From Paragonimus skrjabini miyazakii (Eukaryota > Platyhelminthes > Trematoda > Plagiorchiida > Troglotrematidae), in the NCBI GenBank assembly GCA_014338405.1, contig JTDE01000160.1, positions 274,905 through 338,904 of the forward strand: a DNA stretch of 64,000 nt, given 5' to 3'. The notes under the pieces are model-generated. The model saw nothing but the letters and a program-made list of their open reading frames with translations. It made no database searches and was not told the DNA's origin. The position numbers were made by a program, and so were the translations under genes. This document shows, one piece after another, positions 51,561 through 63,505 of the stretch (the stretch's first letter is position 1; every line of letters begins with the position of its first letter).

Positions 51561-54500
51561 GAAAATAATGTGAGGAGAAAAAGGTATCCCGAACCGTTCG
51601 AAAATGTGGGATAAGACATCTGTACCTCAAGATACGATGTCTTCGTGAATATTCAGTAAATTTCACAGAGAACAAAGAAGGTTTTATATAGCAGGATATA
51701 TACTGTACGCCTCTTTATGCCTCATAAAAGACCACAGACCCTAAAACAGTCAGCAAGTGGTCATCCAGTCTGATCGCTTGAAGACAGTCTTTGAAGTTAA
51801 TAGCAGCTACATAAAACAGATGCAAACTACCATCCATTGGTAAGGTTCAAAGCTGGGGTTTTGCCAGGAGCCACCTAGAAGATGACGTCCAGGACGGTGT
51901 CTCGAGAAGTAAGCAGCAGTTTACAGTGAAACAAAAAGTGAACTAGTATGTCACTCAACGATCTGAGCAAGTTCTGAAAAATAGATCTTTAGTGAAGATT
52001 AACTAATTATATGAAATGTTACTTGTATTATGCAATGTCAATCAGTCATTCTTCGTAAATTCAAGTTCTCCTTCTGAACATGCGCGCTGTAACATAGATA
52101 GGGTTTTCACATAAATTTGCAAAGCGTCAGCCGACTAAATACCATGTTTAATCGAACGCTGCCTTGATAGTGTTTCGACCGGCCCTATCAGTCCAAATTA
52201 ATGGCTAACTGTTAGGAGTTCAAATCGCATTATTCGATTGGGATTCTTATGATGATAAAAACCAAAGTGAAGTATGGCAGTCATTATGCCAGACGTGGTA
52301 AATTAAATATAAGATAACAGTCTTACACAAAAGCATTGTAAAATGGTTTGTTATCAGACATTAAACATCTGCCGTGTAGTTCACATTCTAACGCACCATC
52401 ATCAGTGGGATGTTCATTATTAGAGACAGCGATATCCAATAACGTAACATCGCATTGCTTGTTCGTCACTGAAGATTAACATAATTTTCGTGTACGTTTT
52501 GTGCATTGGACTCACGAAGTGTGGCAAAGAGAAAACTAGGTTTCATGCACTAGTCAATTAGCATCCTAACTTCCAATGTTACACAGATCTTTTTCCACTT
52601 TTGGATCACATATCTGCACGAATCACTTAGGTACTTTTGCTTTTTGACATTTTTAATAACACATTGTCAGCCGGATAGAATTTATGCTACCATTGTGTAA
52701 ATTTTTGAAAACCGAGGAGACCACATCGAACTTCTTCACATACTGCAAGTTCAGTCTTCTAACACTGCAAGCAACTTTTATAAAAACAAGATATACAAAC
52801 AAATTACCCGTCATAGTTGTAGATATAATTGGGAAAATCGATTTTTAAATGTTTCCTGTGTGACTAGTATCTCCGAATCAACTCAAATTGACAGTACGAC
52901 GCATAAGCCTCGATGATGATTACACGGCGAGAACTACTTCTTTACATTTGTGACAAATGCAAAATGAGTCATTTTTGATATCACCTAATCAGGATCATCC
53001 CAGAAACAAAGTCAAAATCACTTTGCCTAATAATTAACACCTCAACCATTTTAAATAGTTTTCTTATTCTGCAAACAGCAATTTTGTACTATTTCTTGGT
53101 TTCTTTGAATGATAAAACTGTCTTGGTTCTCTGTTGTTCTTATGACGATAACATCAATAAAACAGATGAGCTTAATGACAACCGTAATCGTATTTTATTA
53201 TGTACATCTGAAGTCGCATTCGCCTTTAAAAACTAAAAACGAACGGGCCTGGATCTGTTGGCCAGTACTCTGTTCGCACTTCGTGATCGAAAGCTGAAAG
53301 ACAAGAAATCGCCTAAATTTCTGGCGGCCATTCGGGCCTTCTACATTGTTTGATCTTTTCTGGCACAATTAGAAGACGACACTTTTGTTAAGTAGGATAT
53401 TTTTATTTGTCGTCACTGAATTTCTCGTCCATTCAATTGGGATGACTCTCAGCAGTGCTTAACAAACTAACATACATATTTCGACCAATTTACAAAATTC
53501 ACTAATATTTCGCATGATAGCTTGACCAGAGAAATAATTCTTAGTCATATGTGTCCATGGAATATTTTGTTCACCTCTACTACTGGATTCCACACCCTCG
53601 TTTGGCCCAGATTTGTTGTCTTGTCTTTAACTGCGTGTTACCTGAATAATTACTGTTCTAATATTTGCTCCCACATTTAAATAGAGAAACTCTACGTTTT
53701 ATGCTTTTTATACAATTGGGAAATGACATTTCACTCGCAAACTAAGTTTCCTGTTGATCTCATACTCGGATGAGTTGATAGGTAAGTGCAGATAACCAGA
53801 ACACTTGACACACACCGTATATTTCTTAATCTAACAAAAAATCCAATTCCTTGACCAGATTTTCTCTAACATTCGTTTCCAGTTGGTGGCATGGTAGTTA
53901 AGCATTTAAAGCGCAAATAATCGCCTACTTCTTTGGGAAACTTTCGAAAATTCTGCCCAACTTACTTGGGAGTGGAGGTGTTTTCTGACTTGATTTGACT
54001 TTACAAGAACGTTTCTATCCATACTAATCGTTTTTTTTCTCACTTACTTACCAGCTCAAACAATCATAGGAAGAAACTTGAGCCCTCCTATCTATAAAAT
54101 TTGATCACATTCTCCTTGCCAAAAGGATCTCACGTAAAATGTGACAGGCGTGACAAAGTAATTTAGAGTTTACCACCAATGTTTAAAAAAGCAATATCAT
54201 AGTTCTGCCATTTGTATCGCACTACTTGTGCTTTCTACTGAAACTCTCATTCTCGTTATCAATAGTTGTTGAACTACTAAAGAATAACTGTGGTGACTAC
54301 CGATCGTGCAATCGTGCCAAATCAGCTGACCAAGTTAGTTGTAAGTTTCAAATTAAAGCAGAATTCTTGAATTCACAAAAGTGACTGCATATATCCCGGA
54401 ATTCTTTTTCAACATCTCAGCGCAGAACTTGCCGTTTAGGTTCGAGTCGGAAAGAAACAAAATACTGATTTGTTTGTACAAGGCTTAGAAATTAAGTAGA

Positions 54501-57092
54501 ACACAAAGTTTATTTTTTGATAAGTCTAGCTATGCGTGTATCCATTAACACAAAATTAACTTGTCTGCCGTGTCAATAGACCAGCTATTTAGTGGGTGCT
54601 TATAGCGAACACGTGATTCGTTCCTTCACAATTTGTCTACATATGATATAAGTGAAAGATTTCCGAATTGTGTATGATGAAACCTAATCTGTTGCGTGAG
54701 TTTGTCATTCAATTGTTTGCTAAGTAATCCGCCTAGAAAGTACTCGAAAGTTTCTTATGCGTATTAATCACGGATCAAAGATTGTACGGGATGAAATCGG
54801 AGAATTATTTTTCTGCATCGATCCGATCAACTGAATTATTCAGTGTGCTAGGAGAACTATTGTAAAGGCACAAAATCCTCTAATGATTGCACGATTATAT
54901 TTATAAATAAATCGCAGTCATTATTACAGTCTCATTTCCCCACGCACTCCGGGAGTGTGAAGATGAGATCTGGTTGGAGAAGCTCTTTTTACTAAGGTGG
55001 AAAGTTTGTACCAACTTGAAAGACATTATCATAGCTGCTGTACACACCAAGCTACAAACAGATGTGTAACACATTAACAAGAGTATAGAGTTGTGTAAAA
55101 TTCAATGAGATGTTTACTTGCAAACTCTTGGTGTCTTGATTGTCATCTTGATGAATTATTTGTATATAGAAAAAGAATACGGATGTGAACAAAAAGATTT
55201 TACTTAAGCATTCTGAATTTTACGCTTGTCAAGAAAGATACCAAAGATACCAGTTAGGCAATTATGCACAGTTAACAACCCGTATGAGAGCCTCAGGATG
55301 ATGGTCAGAAAATCAACAACGCGGGTTCATTCGGACGTCAAGGCACCGTCACTAAGTTTTATTTGTATACTGTTGTAGTCAAACTCCTTTCTCAGCGCCT
55401 CATGATTAACTGCACCATTGTGACTAGTAAACCATTGTCAACTTTTCACTAATATATTGCTAGTTCTGTCTTTTATTGCCTTACCGCCTTCTGATTAGTC
55501 ATTCGTCAATGACCAATCTTAGCCACTTGTTATTGGATATTGTACTGGTATTGTGCCCTCTAATCACTATGCCATAAACAAACAGGTACTCCATTAAGTT
55601 TGTCTGCTTGGAGTCTGGGTAGGTATATCGAAAGGTATTGAACTAAGCGTACGTGGTTTCCGAACCAGCAATATGCGTAATCATTGCAAAACATAACGAA
55701 CACCTATCGATAATTATTCAAAATATAGTTAAAAATAGGTACAATTTTGATTGTGAGTGTGAAGTACAAAATAATGATATATTTATGAATACATCCAGAG
55801 GACGATGAAAAGACATTCTGTGTCTTGCAAACTTTAAAACCTAGTCTGATATAAAACAGTTTTTAGACAGAGAAACATGCAATTTATTCAGCAAGCACCT
55901 GGACTACAGTATACTTAACGTAGCCTACTTCAGCTTTGAGTTGGACACAGCTGCATGGCTGAAACCACCGTTTACTTTTAGGCCAATCGCCCACATTCAT
56001 CACAAAGAATTTGTGTGTGACAATGATGCCCTATTTTGTACTATCGGAGGAAATAAGTGAAAACTATCCCGTTTGTTTAAGGACAGTACAGCAACGAGAA
56101 CTTCATAATGCAGTTTTCGTCCAACCAGTTGATTTAATACGGATATCCCGTTTAAGTTTATTATCACGTCACACTTGTTTACAAGGAAGGGGTGAATTAT
56201 GTCCTGATAGCTATGGAGACCATCAGGATCCGGATATAAAATCCCATTATCTGTGCTCTGACGTTTTTCAGTGAAACATAGTAACCGTGTCTGTAATTCA
56301 CAAATAACATTGAATTCACACTGTATTGGGGTTCATGCGATACACTGTAGATAATTATTACTGTATTTACTATCTTGTATTCGGTTTGAATTTGACAACT
56401 AAAATGAGCTTGTTCATCACGTTTTTCGTTTTTAATTGGTTGGGCTCGTTTGTTTGCCGCGCTCTTTTAACAAATGTGTAGTGCCCCGTCCTCTGGATTT
56501 CGATAGCGTGCATATGACAGATGCCAAATTCCTACTCAATTTAGTTTTACTACTGGTCGACATAAAACAATTCTCCACAACTAAATTGTTAGCAAAAATG
56601 GCATTTCTATTTGTCTTTTCCAAATTCTGTTTGAGTGTTAAAAAGGTTGTCACAGACGTAATGAAACCATTACTACTGTTGTCATGACAACCTCTGGGTA
56701 TGCAGATAGACAATTTTGAATAAATATGATAATTCAGCCCGTTACTTCGGCATTGTTGTAGACAATTAAAATCACCAAACTGGCTAAAAACTGTATCGCT
56801 ATGCAAAACTCTCCTCCACGGTAACAACTTTACTGACTTTTGTACAGTTCAATGATTTACTATCCCTTCATTGCGAACTCCAATTCGCAGCGCTACCAAG
56901 TGTAAGATTTTGGAGTACGCAAATTCTCGATTCAATGAGCAAGAAAGTTCTAGTGCCATTTTTTACAACGTTCCCTTGGAAACTAGGATTTCTTAGACAC
57001 ATGACAGTAATAAGTGAAAGTCATCTGCACTATACTTCACAATGCATTCTCGTCATTAGTGTGAACTAACGAGGTGACACACTTCTGTTCTG
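51561..57092. other. Mostly featureless stretch
   Basis: No gene is recognised. A plus-strand frame at 56011-56274 and a minus-strand frame of 131 codons at 56432-56827 overlap or sit near chance length and show no family. The short repeat at 55340-55370 is listed separately. The gypsy integrase expected near 51.6-52.6 kb was not found. Confidence 0.5.
55340..55370. repeat. Short dispersed repeat shared with 34.55 kb
   Basis: It matches the block next to the broken Penelope-type hammerhead at 34.5 kb (AAGGCACCGTC, then TTATTTGTAT at equal spacing). No hammerhead is left at this copy. Confidence 0.35.
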
Positions 57093-57235
57093 AAATCAAA
57101 CATCACTCATATTTGATCCTAGCTTTTGCCTTCAGACGGACTTTCCATTTAACTTTGGAAAGTGTGATAAGGATGGAAAGTCTATTTCAATGCAAAAGCT
57201 GCAATCAATTGTGAGAGATGTTCAACCTGAGTCTG
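57093..57235. mobile_element. Arms-only foldback derivative of the hammerhead SINE
   Basis: The left arm 57093-57152 is an inverted SINE 3' segment (ACATCACTC, AGCTTTTGCC, GGACTTTCCAT). The right arm 57173-57235 is the forward 3' segment (ATGGAAAGTCTATTTCAATG, GCAATCAATTG, GATGTTCAA). Only about 20 bases separate them. The tRNA head, spacer and ribozyme are missing. The RNA or single-stranded DNA would form a hairpin of about 55-60 pairs with mismatches. It is either an internal deletion of a full foldback element or an independent product of the same inversion process. Confidence 0.7.
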
Positions 57236-57592
57236 ACCAAATCCCCGATCGCTTATTAGTGTGTAAAAAGTTGGCCATCAAAAAATCCAGTAGAACATGA
57301 AGTTTTGAAAAAAAGAAGCAACCACAGGTTTTTCAGTGAGTGATTTGTAAACTTTTCTACTCTGATTAGTTCCTTATGTTGCATAGTGAAGTGGTGTAAA
57401 AACACTTTAGTCTTGGAGGCCAAAGCGATTGGATACCACCGATGTATGCATGTTATCACTGGACGTTAGTTAGAATGGTAAGAGTTACAGCTGTGAGTTT
57501 CACTACGTCTTAAAAATATTGACAACCCTTTTGGGTTCACTATAGAACATGTACACTGGATTTCGTAATAACATAGTTAAACCATTTTACAG

Positions 57593-57763
57593 TTGTTTTT
57601 ATTGCTAAATAAACCTATAAGTACGTTTGTAAACTTTATGATACAGTTCACCAGACGTAGGCGAGAAGCACTTCTCTGTTCGGATCTTATTCAACAGTTA
57701 ATACCCAGGGATGAACAAACGTCGAGAGAAATAATAAACTGTAAACTTTTCGGTGCTGGACAT
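57593..57763 (+). CDS. Exon candidate with strong donor, unrecognised
   Basis: An acceptor (ACCATTTTACAG, ending 57592) and a consensus donor (GTGAGTA from 57764) bound 171 bases, 57 codons, phase 0 at both ends. The product begins LFLLLNKPIS or similar and continues with FTRRRREALLCSDLIQQLIP and DEQTSREIINCKL, a charged helical-looking segment. I recognise no family. The frame continues past the donor to 57847. It lies in the 1.1 kb gap between two SINE-related insertions. A further plus-strand frame at 57965-58192 follows an acceptor-like TTGCTATAG but is in a different phase. Confidence 0.3.
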
Positions 57764-58279
57764 GTGAGTACGCCTGAAGCAGGATGTAAACTCAGACCGG
57801 TTACGAGTCCACAAAAGCTGAATAATATTGTTTTGATGGGTTCATGATTCAATTTTAAAGTCAAGTACGTTCCTAATGTATTTTGTACACGCCTAGTATT
57901 TCTAAATAAAAGTAGTCAGAACAAGATTATAAACGGCTGCTTAATCTGGAATGTCACATCACACTTGTACCAAACAATGTTATCTTTTGCTATAGACCTA
58001 CGGTCTCCTCTGCCTAGAAACATAAAGGTTTCTCACAAAAGACTGCCAATCACTATAACACTTAACAGCTTCATGCTATTTGCTTATAGAACCCTTTGTC
58101 CAACCAGTGCTGCCCTTTCTACAGTGATAGCAAATTTTCTGTCACCAGGCAACAAGACAAACAGTAGTGGCACAAACTTTCGATTACCATGAAGCCTTCA
58201 GCGAGCTAGATGGGAACTGTTTTTACCATTATGTTTAATCTGTCCACGTGAATTCTAAGCCTCCACTTAGATTTGCGAT

Positions 58280-58291
58280 TAACTCATTAAT
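58280..58291. repeat. Target-site duplication, left (copy B)
   Basis: The 12 bases TAACTCATTAAT recur exactly at 58692-58703 beyond the SINE tail. Confidence 0.7.
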
Positions 58292-58391
58292 GTAGATTGA
58301 ACATCACTCACAAATGATTTCAGCTGTCGCATTCACATAGACTTTCCAGTCGGTCCCTTTCAAAAAGAAGCACTAGACTCGAGTTTCACTC
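58292..58391 (-). repeat. Inverted left arm of copy B, includes antisense ribozyme half
   Basis: It is the reverse complement, with scattered mismatches, of 58563-58670. The part GCACTAGACTCGAGTTTCAC (58370-58389) is antisense to the GAAA block, stem III, cleavage site and 3' strand of stem I. Copy A lacks this inner portion of roughly 90 bases, so copy A is a deleted derivative or copy B an extended one. Confidence 0.8.
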
Positions 58392-58535
58392 CCGCACACT
58401 CACGAGCGAAAGTGGTTGAGCGTTCACATATGATAATTCGGTCGTGCCTAACGTGAGGTCAATGGCACAGTGGCAAACACAGTTGCCCCATGAACAGCCT
58501 GTGCGGGTGTTCTAGTCCCGGCAATGGCAATGACA

Positions 58536-58580
58536 TGCACTACTGATGAGCTCTAATGAGAGCGAAACTCGAGTCTAGTG
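58536..58580 (+). ncRNA. Hammerhead ribozyme, intact core (copy B)
   Basis: It is identical to copy A through all conserved parts: stem I GCACTA/TAGTGC (58536-58541 and 58575-58580), CTGATGA (58542-58548), stem II GCTCTAATGAGAGC (58549-58562), GAAA (58563-58566), minimal stem III ACTCGAGT (58566-58573), and cleavage expected after C58574. Two dispersed copies with an identical core while flanking bases differ suggests recent spread or selection on the ribozyme. Confidence 0.88.
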
Positions 58581-58691
58581 CTTCTTTTCGAAAGGGGCCG
58601 ACTGGAAAGTCTATGTGAATGCGACAGCCGCGATCAATTGTGAGTGATGTTCAATCTATATGAAAAACCAAAATCCCTTATCATTCATCAA

Positions 58692-58703
58692 TAACTCATT
58701 AAT
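58692..58703. repeat. Target-site duplication, right (copy B)
   Basis: Exact repeat of 58280-58291, directly after the SINE tail. Confidence 0.7.
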
Positions 58704-61700
58704 CTTCAACAGTTGGTATGTTATCAACAAACCTAACTGACCTCTTTCCAGGCACCGTCCATTCTCTGCTCATTTATCTCTAAACTCCTATTATGTTTTC
58801 CGTAACGCACACAGTTTTGTCAAGAAGTGAAACGGTTTGTCTTACAATCCACAACAAGATTAGTGTAAATTTTGCACTAGCCTCTGCCTTGAAGTTTTTC
58901 TTTATAATTATGTCATGTCAGACTGTATCTTTTACATTGCCTGAAAGCTTATTCATTCTAACGGAAGGTTTCTCACTCTACCAAAAACGGATCACAACTA
59001 CCACGCTTGCATACTTATTCGTGACTATGTAAAATACTCAAGCACCTCTCTTGCTTCTCACGTAACACGACAAGCGAGTTCCTCCATCATCCCCAAAGTT
59101 GGCTTCTTCATACATCACACAGAATAAGTTAAATCCAAGTTAACACCATAGAAGTTGAGTAAAAAAACTGTGTACGTTTTTGTTTCTATGTTTTGGGTAT
59201 ACTGCTCAACGTTATAGTAACAATATTCGACGTACATTCATCTTATTTTAACAAAACGTCTCGCTACTCAAAATAACTTCATAAACAAACATCTTTCTGA
59301 TGCTTCGCATTTTCAACTTCCAAATTTGTCCGGTTCTTTATCGAACTGTTCTTCCATATGTTTGCTAGGCTAACCTTACTGCTAAATGTCCGTTGACGAG
59401 GCTTCTGTTATTCCATTTATTATTCATTCTTTTCAATAAAAACTAGAGTGTCCACCAGCGTGTTCCTCCTTTCTGATGGTTGATTTATTTTGCTTATGTT
59501 TTATTAGCAAAGAAATTTGTTTGTTTCTGAGAAAAGTCGATCGTTTTGCTAAAGTCATTCAAATAATGTCGCCGGCTTTTCTCCTTTTGAGAAGTTATTA
59601 AAATAACTACATTTTTATAACTGATAAGAATCTGAATTAACTACTCGCTGATCCGGTGCAATTGCCTGCGACAATCGTTTGGACGCAGTGCCGCATAATT
59701 TGATTATCACACAAATTAAAGCAGTTCATGAAGTACCCTAGATTTTGCAAGTAACCGCTTCCAAAATCTCCTTCCGTTTGTGGAGTATGTTCAATTCATA
59801 TTAATTAACAATACCTTGTTACTTACCAGTGATGAAGGACGCGTATATCTTTCTGTCAGAAGCGATGTTTTACGGAGAATTTCTAACGGGGGATACAGCA
59901 TAGGCCAGTGAAATAAATAGAGTATGAAACCTTTCGGGGAATCTACTCTCTGCTGAACCAAACAGTAATAAAATTAGTCCAAATAGTGTGCCGGTTTGTA
60001 AGTGATTACTAAAAAACATTCAAATTGCATCTTTTTTAAGCGTACTCTAACTGCAGGATACCTGAAGAACAAAGCATTTCAACGAGTTGAAGCCCAAACA
60101 ACCAAAATCAGAGTATTCTGTTTCGGGGTTAAACCTTTGTGGCTATGACTAATCTGCATCCCCATCTTTAATTAAAAACGCATTGAACTCTGTAAATACG
60201 TTTTATATAAGGTGCCTTAATGGTTTTATATACTCGCAACTGATGAAGATCGAATTCGGAACTCGAAAACGTTATTTGCTTAGAAATCGTCTAACTTGAT
60301 AAGTCCATCGAAAATGAGTTCGCATTTGCGCGTTGTGCCTCTGAACATTCATTCGGTTGGTTGTATCAACCGCTCTGTGTAATTTCAATGCACAATGCAA
60401 AAGTAGTAGTTCGCCATAAGTGATTAAAAAGTTTTATTTAATTTTCAGCAAATTGTAACTTTGTACCCTCTACACGATCTACATAAAATTGTCTGTGAAA
60501 GGAAGTTGATAGAGGTGAAACGACATCAGCATGAATGTCACTAGCAATATGGAGGAACAATTAATTAGGGTCAAGCTTCATCGTCTTCAACTGAAATCAG
60601 AGGAAAATGGTAAGCATCCCCAAAAATCCGCTAAAAACATCAGTTCCTCAATCCGTTTCTCTTTGCCAAAGGTGTGTCACACGGGTTCATACTGAAACTG
60701 CTAGGTATTTTAACTGCTCATGAAATTCTGTCACCTGATGTCTCCTGATGTTAGTACAGGCAAAAAGTGCAAAACTGGCAAATACCGGACTGTGGAACAG
60801 ATAGCGACCAGCAGCACCAAGTGTACTGTGATGTGTTAAAATTTGAATATCACTACTTCAAAGCAATCTCTTCAAGTTATCTCAACCTGTCTGACTATCA
60901 AGGTTTGTTGCCCGGTACCTCATCAGAAGTGGTAATAAAATTACTCACTTCTGTGCTTAGACCTGCTTATACTGTATCAATTCTTCGCGCATTCCCAATA
61001 CGATTTACAGTATAATACGGCAGTCACACCCTTTAAAAAAATTTGTCTTTTTCAGACCCTATTCTTAGTTCAATTGGAGAAAACAGACTTTGCGATGAAA
61101 ACCAAAGTTTTGGATAACAGAAACACTTAGCACACACCGGATGTACCCAATTCGGAGTGGTCCAACTAAATCTGTAATATCCACATCTCTCAGTAGTGTA
61201 TTGAGGCGTATGTTGGATACGTTTGTTCTTTAGTTGGTGTGTTTCTAAATGCACTAGACTTTAGTAAAATTGCGTTAGACCTTTAACACTGACGTTGCTA
61301 ACAAGCGGAGTTGTCGATTTCTGCCATCGGTTTCGGATGTGTTCTGTCACCTGTGGTTTGGTTCCTATTCCGTCATCCCGTAGTTTGGTAACCTTCTCTA
61401 GTTTGCATGCTCACTATTGTTTTCCAATGAATAACCCTTGCTGATGTCATCGCGTTCATCGAACTACAATAAACCTTCATTCCGTATATTCAAATGAGAC
61501 AGGAGAACATACAGGCAAGTCTTTCTCTAAATGACTTTTTCGGACAACCAAAAAATGGTCATTGATATCGTTTCGTACAACTAAGCAATTTACACAAGTT
61601 CCCGCCCCCACAAAACTAGATTCATTTTTAACATTCCCAGGCTTCGTTAACAATATGTTTCGCATTCGGTAGGATGTGGCAGAGTAATTTACTTACGTAA

Positions 61701-63505
61701 ATGCGGTGACTTCTAACAACTATTTTGAAAATCTCATACCACTGTTTTCTGCCTCATAATATCCCTATAATGGTTTTTCCCAATTGTGAAATCAGTTTAT
61801 ATATCCAAGGAAACCTGAGTGAATATGTAAACCTCCATCAACTGCATTTATCTCAACGATCCACCGTCAGTCATTACCATGAACCGAATAAAACCGGTGT
61901 GACTGTAATGTTAGTAAAAATTATTTAGAAAAGACTCAAATACAAAGGTCTAGGCTCCAATTGGACTCGAACCGGTAAATAAACAGCGTACCCAGAGTAA
62001 GCAAGCGTTGTACCAGCTCAATCACGAAGATACTCAAAAATACGGAAGTTCCACATCTGGGCTCAGTCACCTACCCATGAATCTCTCTTATACGCAATCT
62101 ACTAAAGGATAAAGGGGATGAACTGTTATGGCAGGATTTTCAGGCGCTGGAAGCAAGAAGTCACTAACGCTAATGTTCAACCTTGAAGCAGTATTACGAA
62201 GAAGTAGTTTGGAAGATTTGGTAATTTGGGAGAGAAATCCCGGGAAATCCAGTCGGGCATTCGGTCGCCCGATCACCTGGACAGAGAGACAGGTAGGCGA
62301 TATAGTAAACTATTAAGTCATGAGGCCCTCAGCGTTGTTTTGTGATTCAACTGGTAAATTGTATCTAGGTTCAAGCATATCATTTCAAATCTACGCAACC
62401 TAAAGTCTGTCAGATCTAATAGAAGTACAATTTACACAGTCATTCAAATTCTGGTATTATTCTTCCACTAAAGTTAACTAGATTTTACTCAATTATGTGC
62501 TGATGGTGTGATGTTTTCAGAAAAATATATTCAGCATCGTTAAGCTTTGATGAAATTTAAAAAAATTGAGTTGAAAATATGGCCTATTTAAAGATGGATG
62601 ATTGTGATCCACACATCACTCAAAATTAATTAAATCTATCCGACCCATCCGAAATTTCAGGCTTGTTCACTTATATGTTGATTTTTTTGTAGTCGATGAA
62701 GCGTTAGATATACGTTCGAGGAATTGTTAACAACGTGTAAGAACAACACAAACCATTACGCAGTCCACAAAACAAAATTCTTAACAGTAAATATCATAGA
62801 CGTTGCTTGTGAATAGCCGTCATTAGGTATTTCTCACATCTTAAAATTTTTCAGTGCGATTATCGGAGATGAAATCAGATTCACACTTGTCATCTGTCTC
62901 TCCTGGGGTTACTTTGATAAAAAAGATTGTCAGTTTTTGTTTTTGTTTGAAAAACTAATTATTTTCACGCCCAAATGGGCAAAGTGCATATTGTGATCTG
63001 CTGGAACATGTTTTGTGAAATGACTGTTCGGTCAGTTTCACGTATACTTTTCAGAGGGATTACTTGCGCTCATCTTACAGATACCTTCTGTGAAAAAAGT
63101 TGCAATCAATTGAAAATGAAGAAAACTTTCCCCTTGATTTGAATAATGATGTGTTGGCTTATATTGTGCGTACGAAACCTCTATTGTTTTGAAATTAATT
63201 AGAAAACTAAAGGGAATTATCCCGATATTCAGTATAAGAATGTACGTGAATCTTACACTTGTTACTGTGTATGATTACAATACGTGAATGTTTACTGCTG
63301 CAGGTTTCTCTTCATTGTTCACACCAGCACGGCTACGGACGTTTCATCAAAACACACCATGCAACGAACCGCTAAATTCGTCAAGTGATAGTCAGCGAGT
63401 GACATCGGGAACAAATAGTGAAAGCTATATAATTTGTCGGACTGGACGTTGACTAAATGCAACATCAGGTGGTGACAGTCACATTTATGAGTGAGATTAG
63501 CTTGA
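58704..63505. other. Mostly featureless stretch
   Basis: Apart from the tRNA-like repeat near 62 kb nothing is supported. The reverse transcriptase part of the Penelope-like element that starts to be readable at 63.5 kb should lie just upstream, but I could not recognise it in 62.3-63.5 kb, so the element is either 5'-truncated or too worn there. Confidence 0.5.
61953..62030 (-). repeat. tRNA-derived element head, minus strand
   Basis: On the minus strand GATTGAGCTGGTACAACGC (A-box region near 62008-62024) is followed by a perfect B box GGTTCGAGTCC (61963-61973). A D-stem GAGC/GCTT can form, but the other arms are poor. The sequence that precedes it on the minus strand (up to about 62320) is GC-richer than its surroundings and is open in one frame on each strand. 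The whole 61.95-62.32 kb block may therefore be one dispersed repeat with a tRNA-like 3' part. Confidence 0.4.

Larger units (their letters stand above)
58292..58691 (+). mobile_element. Foldback tRNA-derived hammerhead SINE, copy B
   Basis: At 400 bases this is the most complete copy. It holds an inverted left arm (58292-58391), a spacer (58409-58458), a tRNA-like head (A box TGGCACAGTGG at 58463-58473, with the B box damaged to TGTTCTAGTCC), an intact hammerhead (58536-58580) and a 3' segment with a complete tail ending CATTCATCA. The spacer matches copy A at about 47 of 50 bases, so the junction between inverted arm and head is shared and ancestral. The left arm is longer than in copy A. 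It reaches through the antisense of GAAACTCGAGTCTAGTGC, meaning it can pair with the 3' half of its own ribozyme. Exact 12-bp direct repeats bound the unit. Confidence 0.85.

Noticed and set aside
52190..52240. GAGTTCAAATC resembles a Pol III B box
   Set aside because: No A box at suitable distance and no tRNA-like stems.
58745..58775. GGCACCGTCC also occurs here, like at 34.55 kb
   Set aside because: The match is only ten bases and does not continue on either side, unlike the 55.34 kb copy.
58793..59032. Plus-strand 79-codon frame with hydrophobic stretches
   Set aside because: Chance length, with no family match and no convincing exon borders.
63090..63120. TGCAATCAATTG matches the SINE 3' segment
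   Set aside because: Only a dozen bases match and the flanking SINE landmarks are absent.
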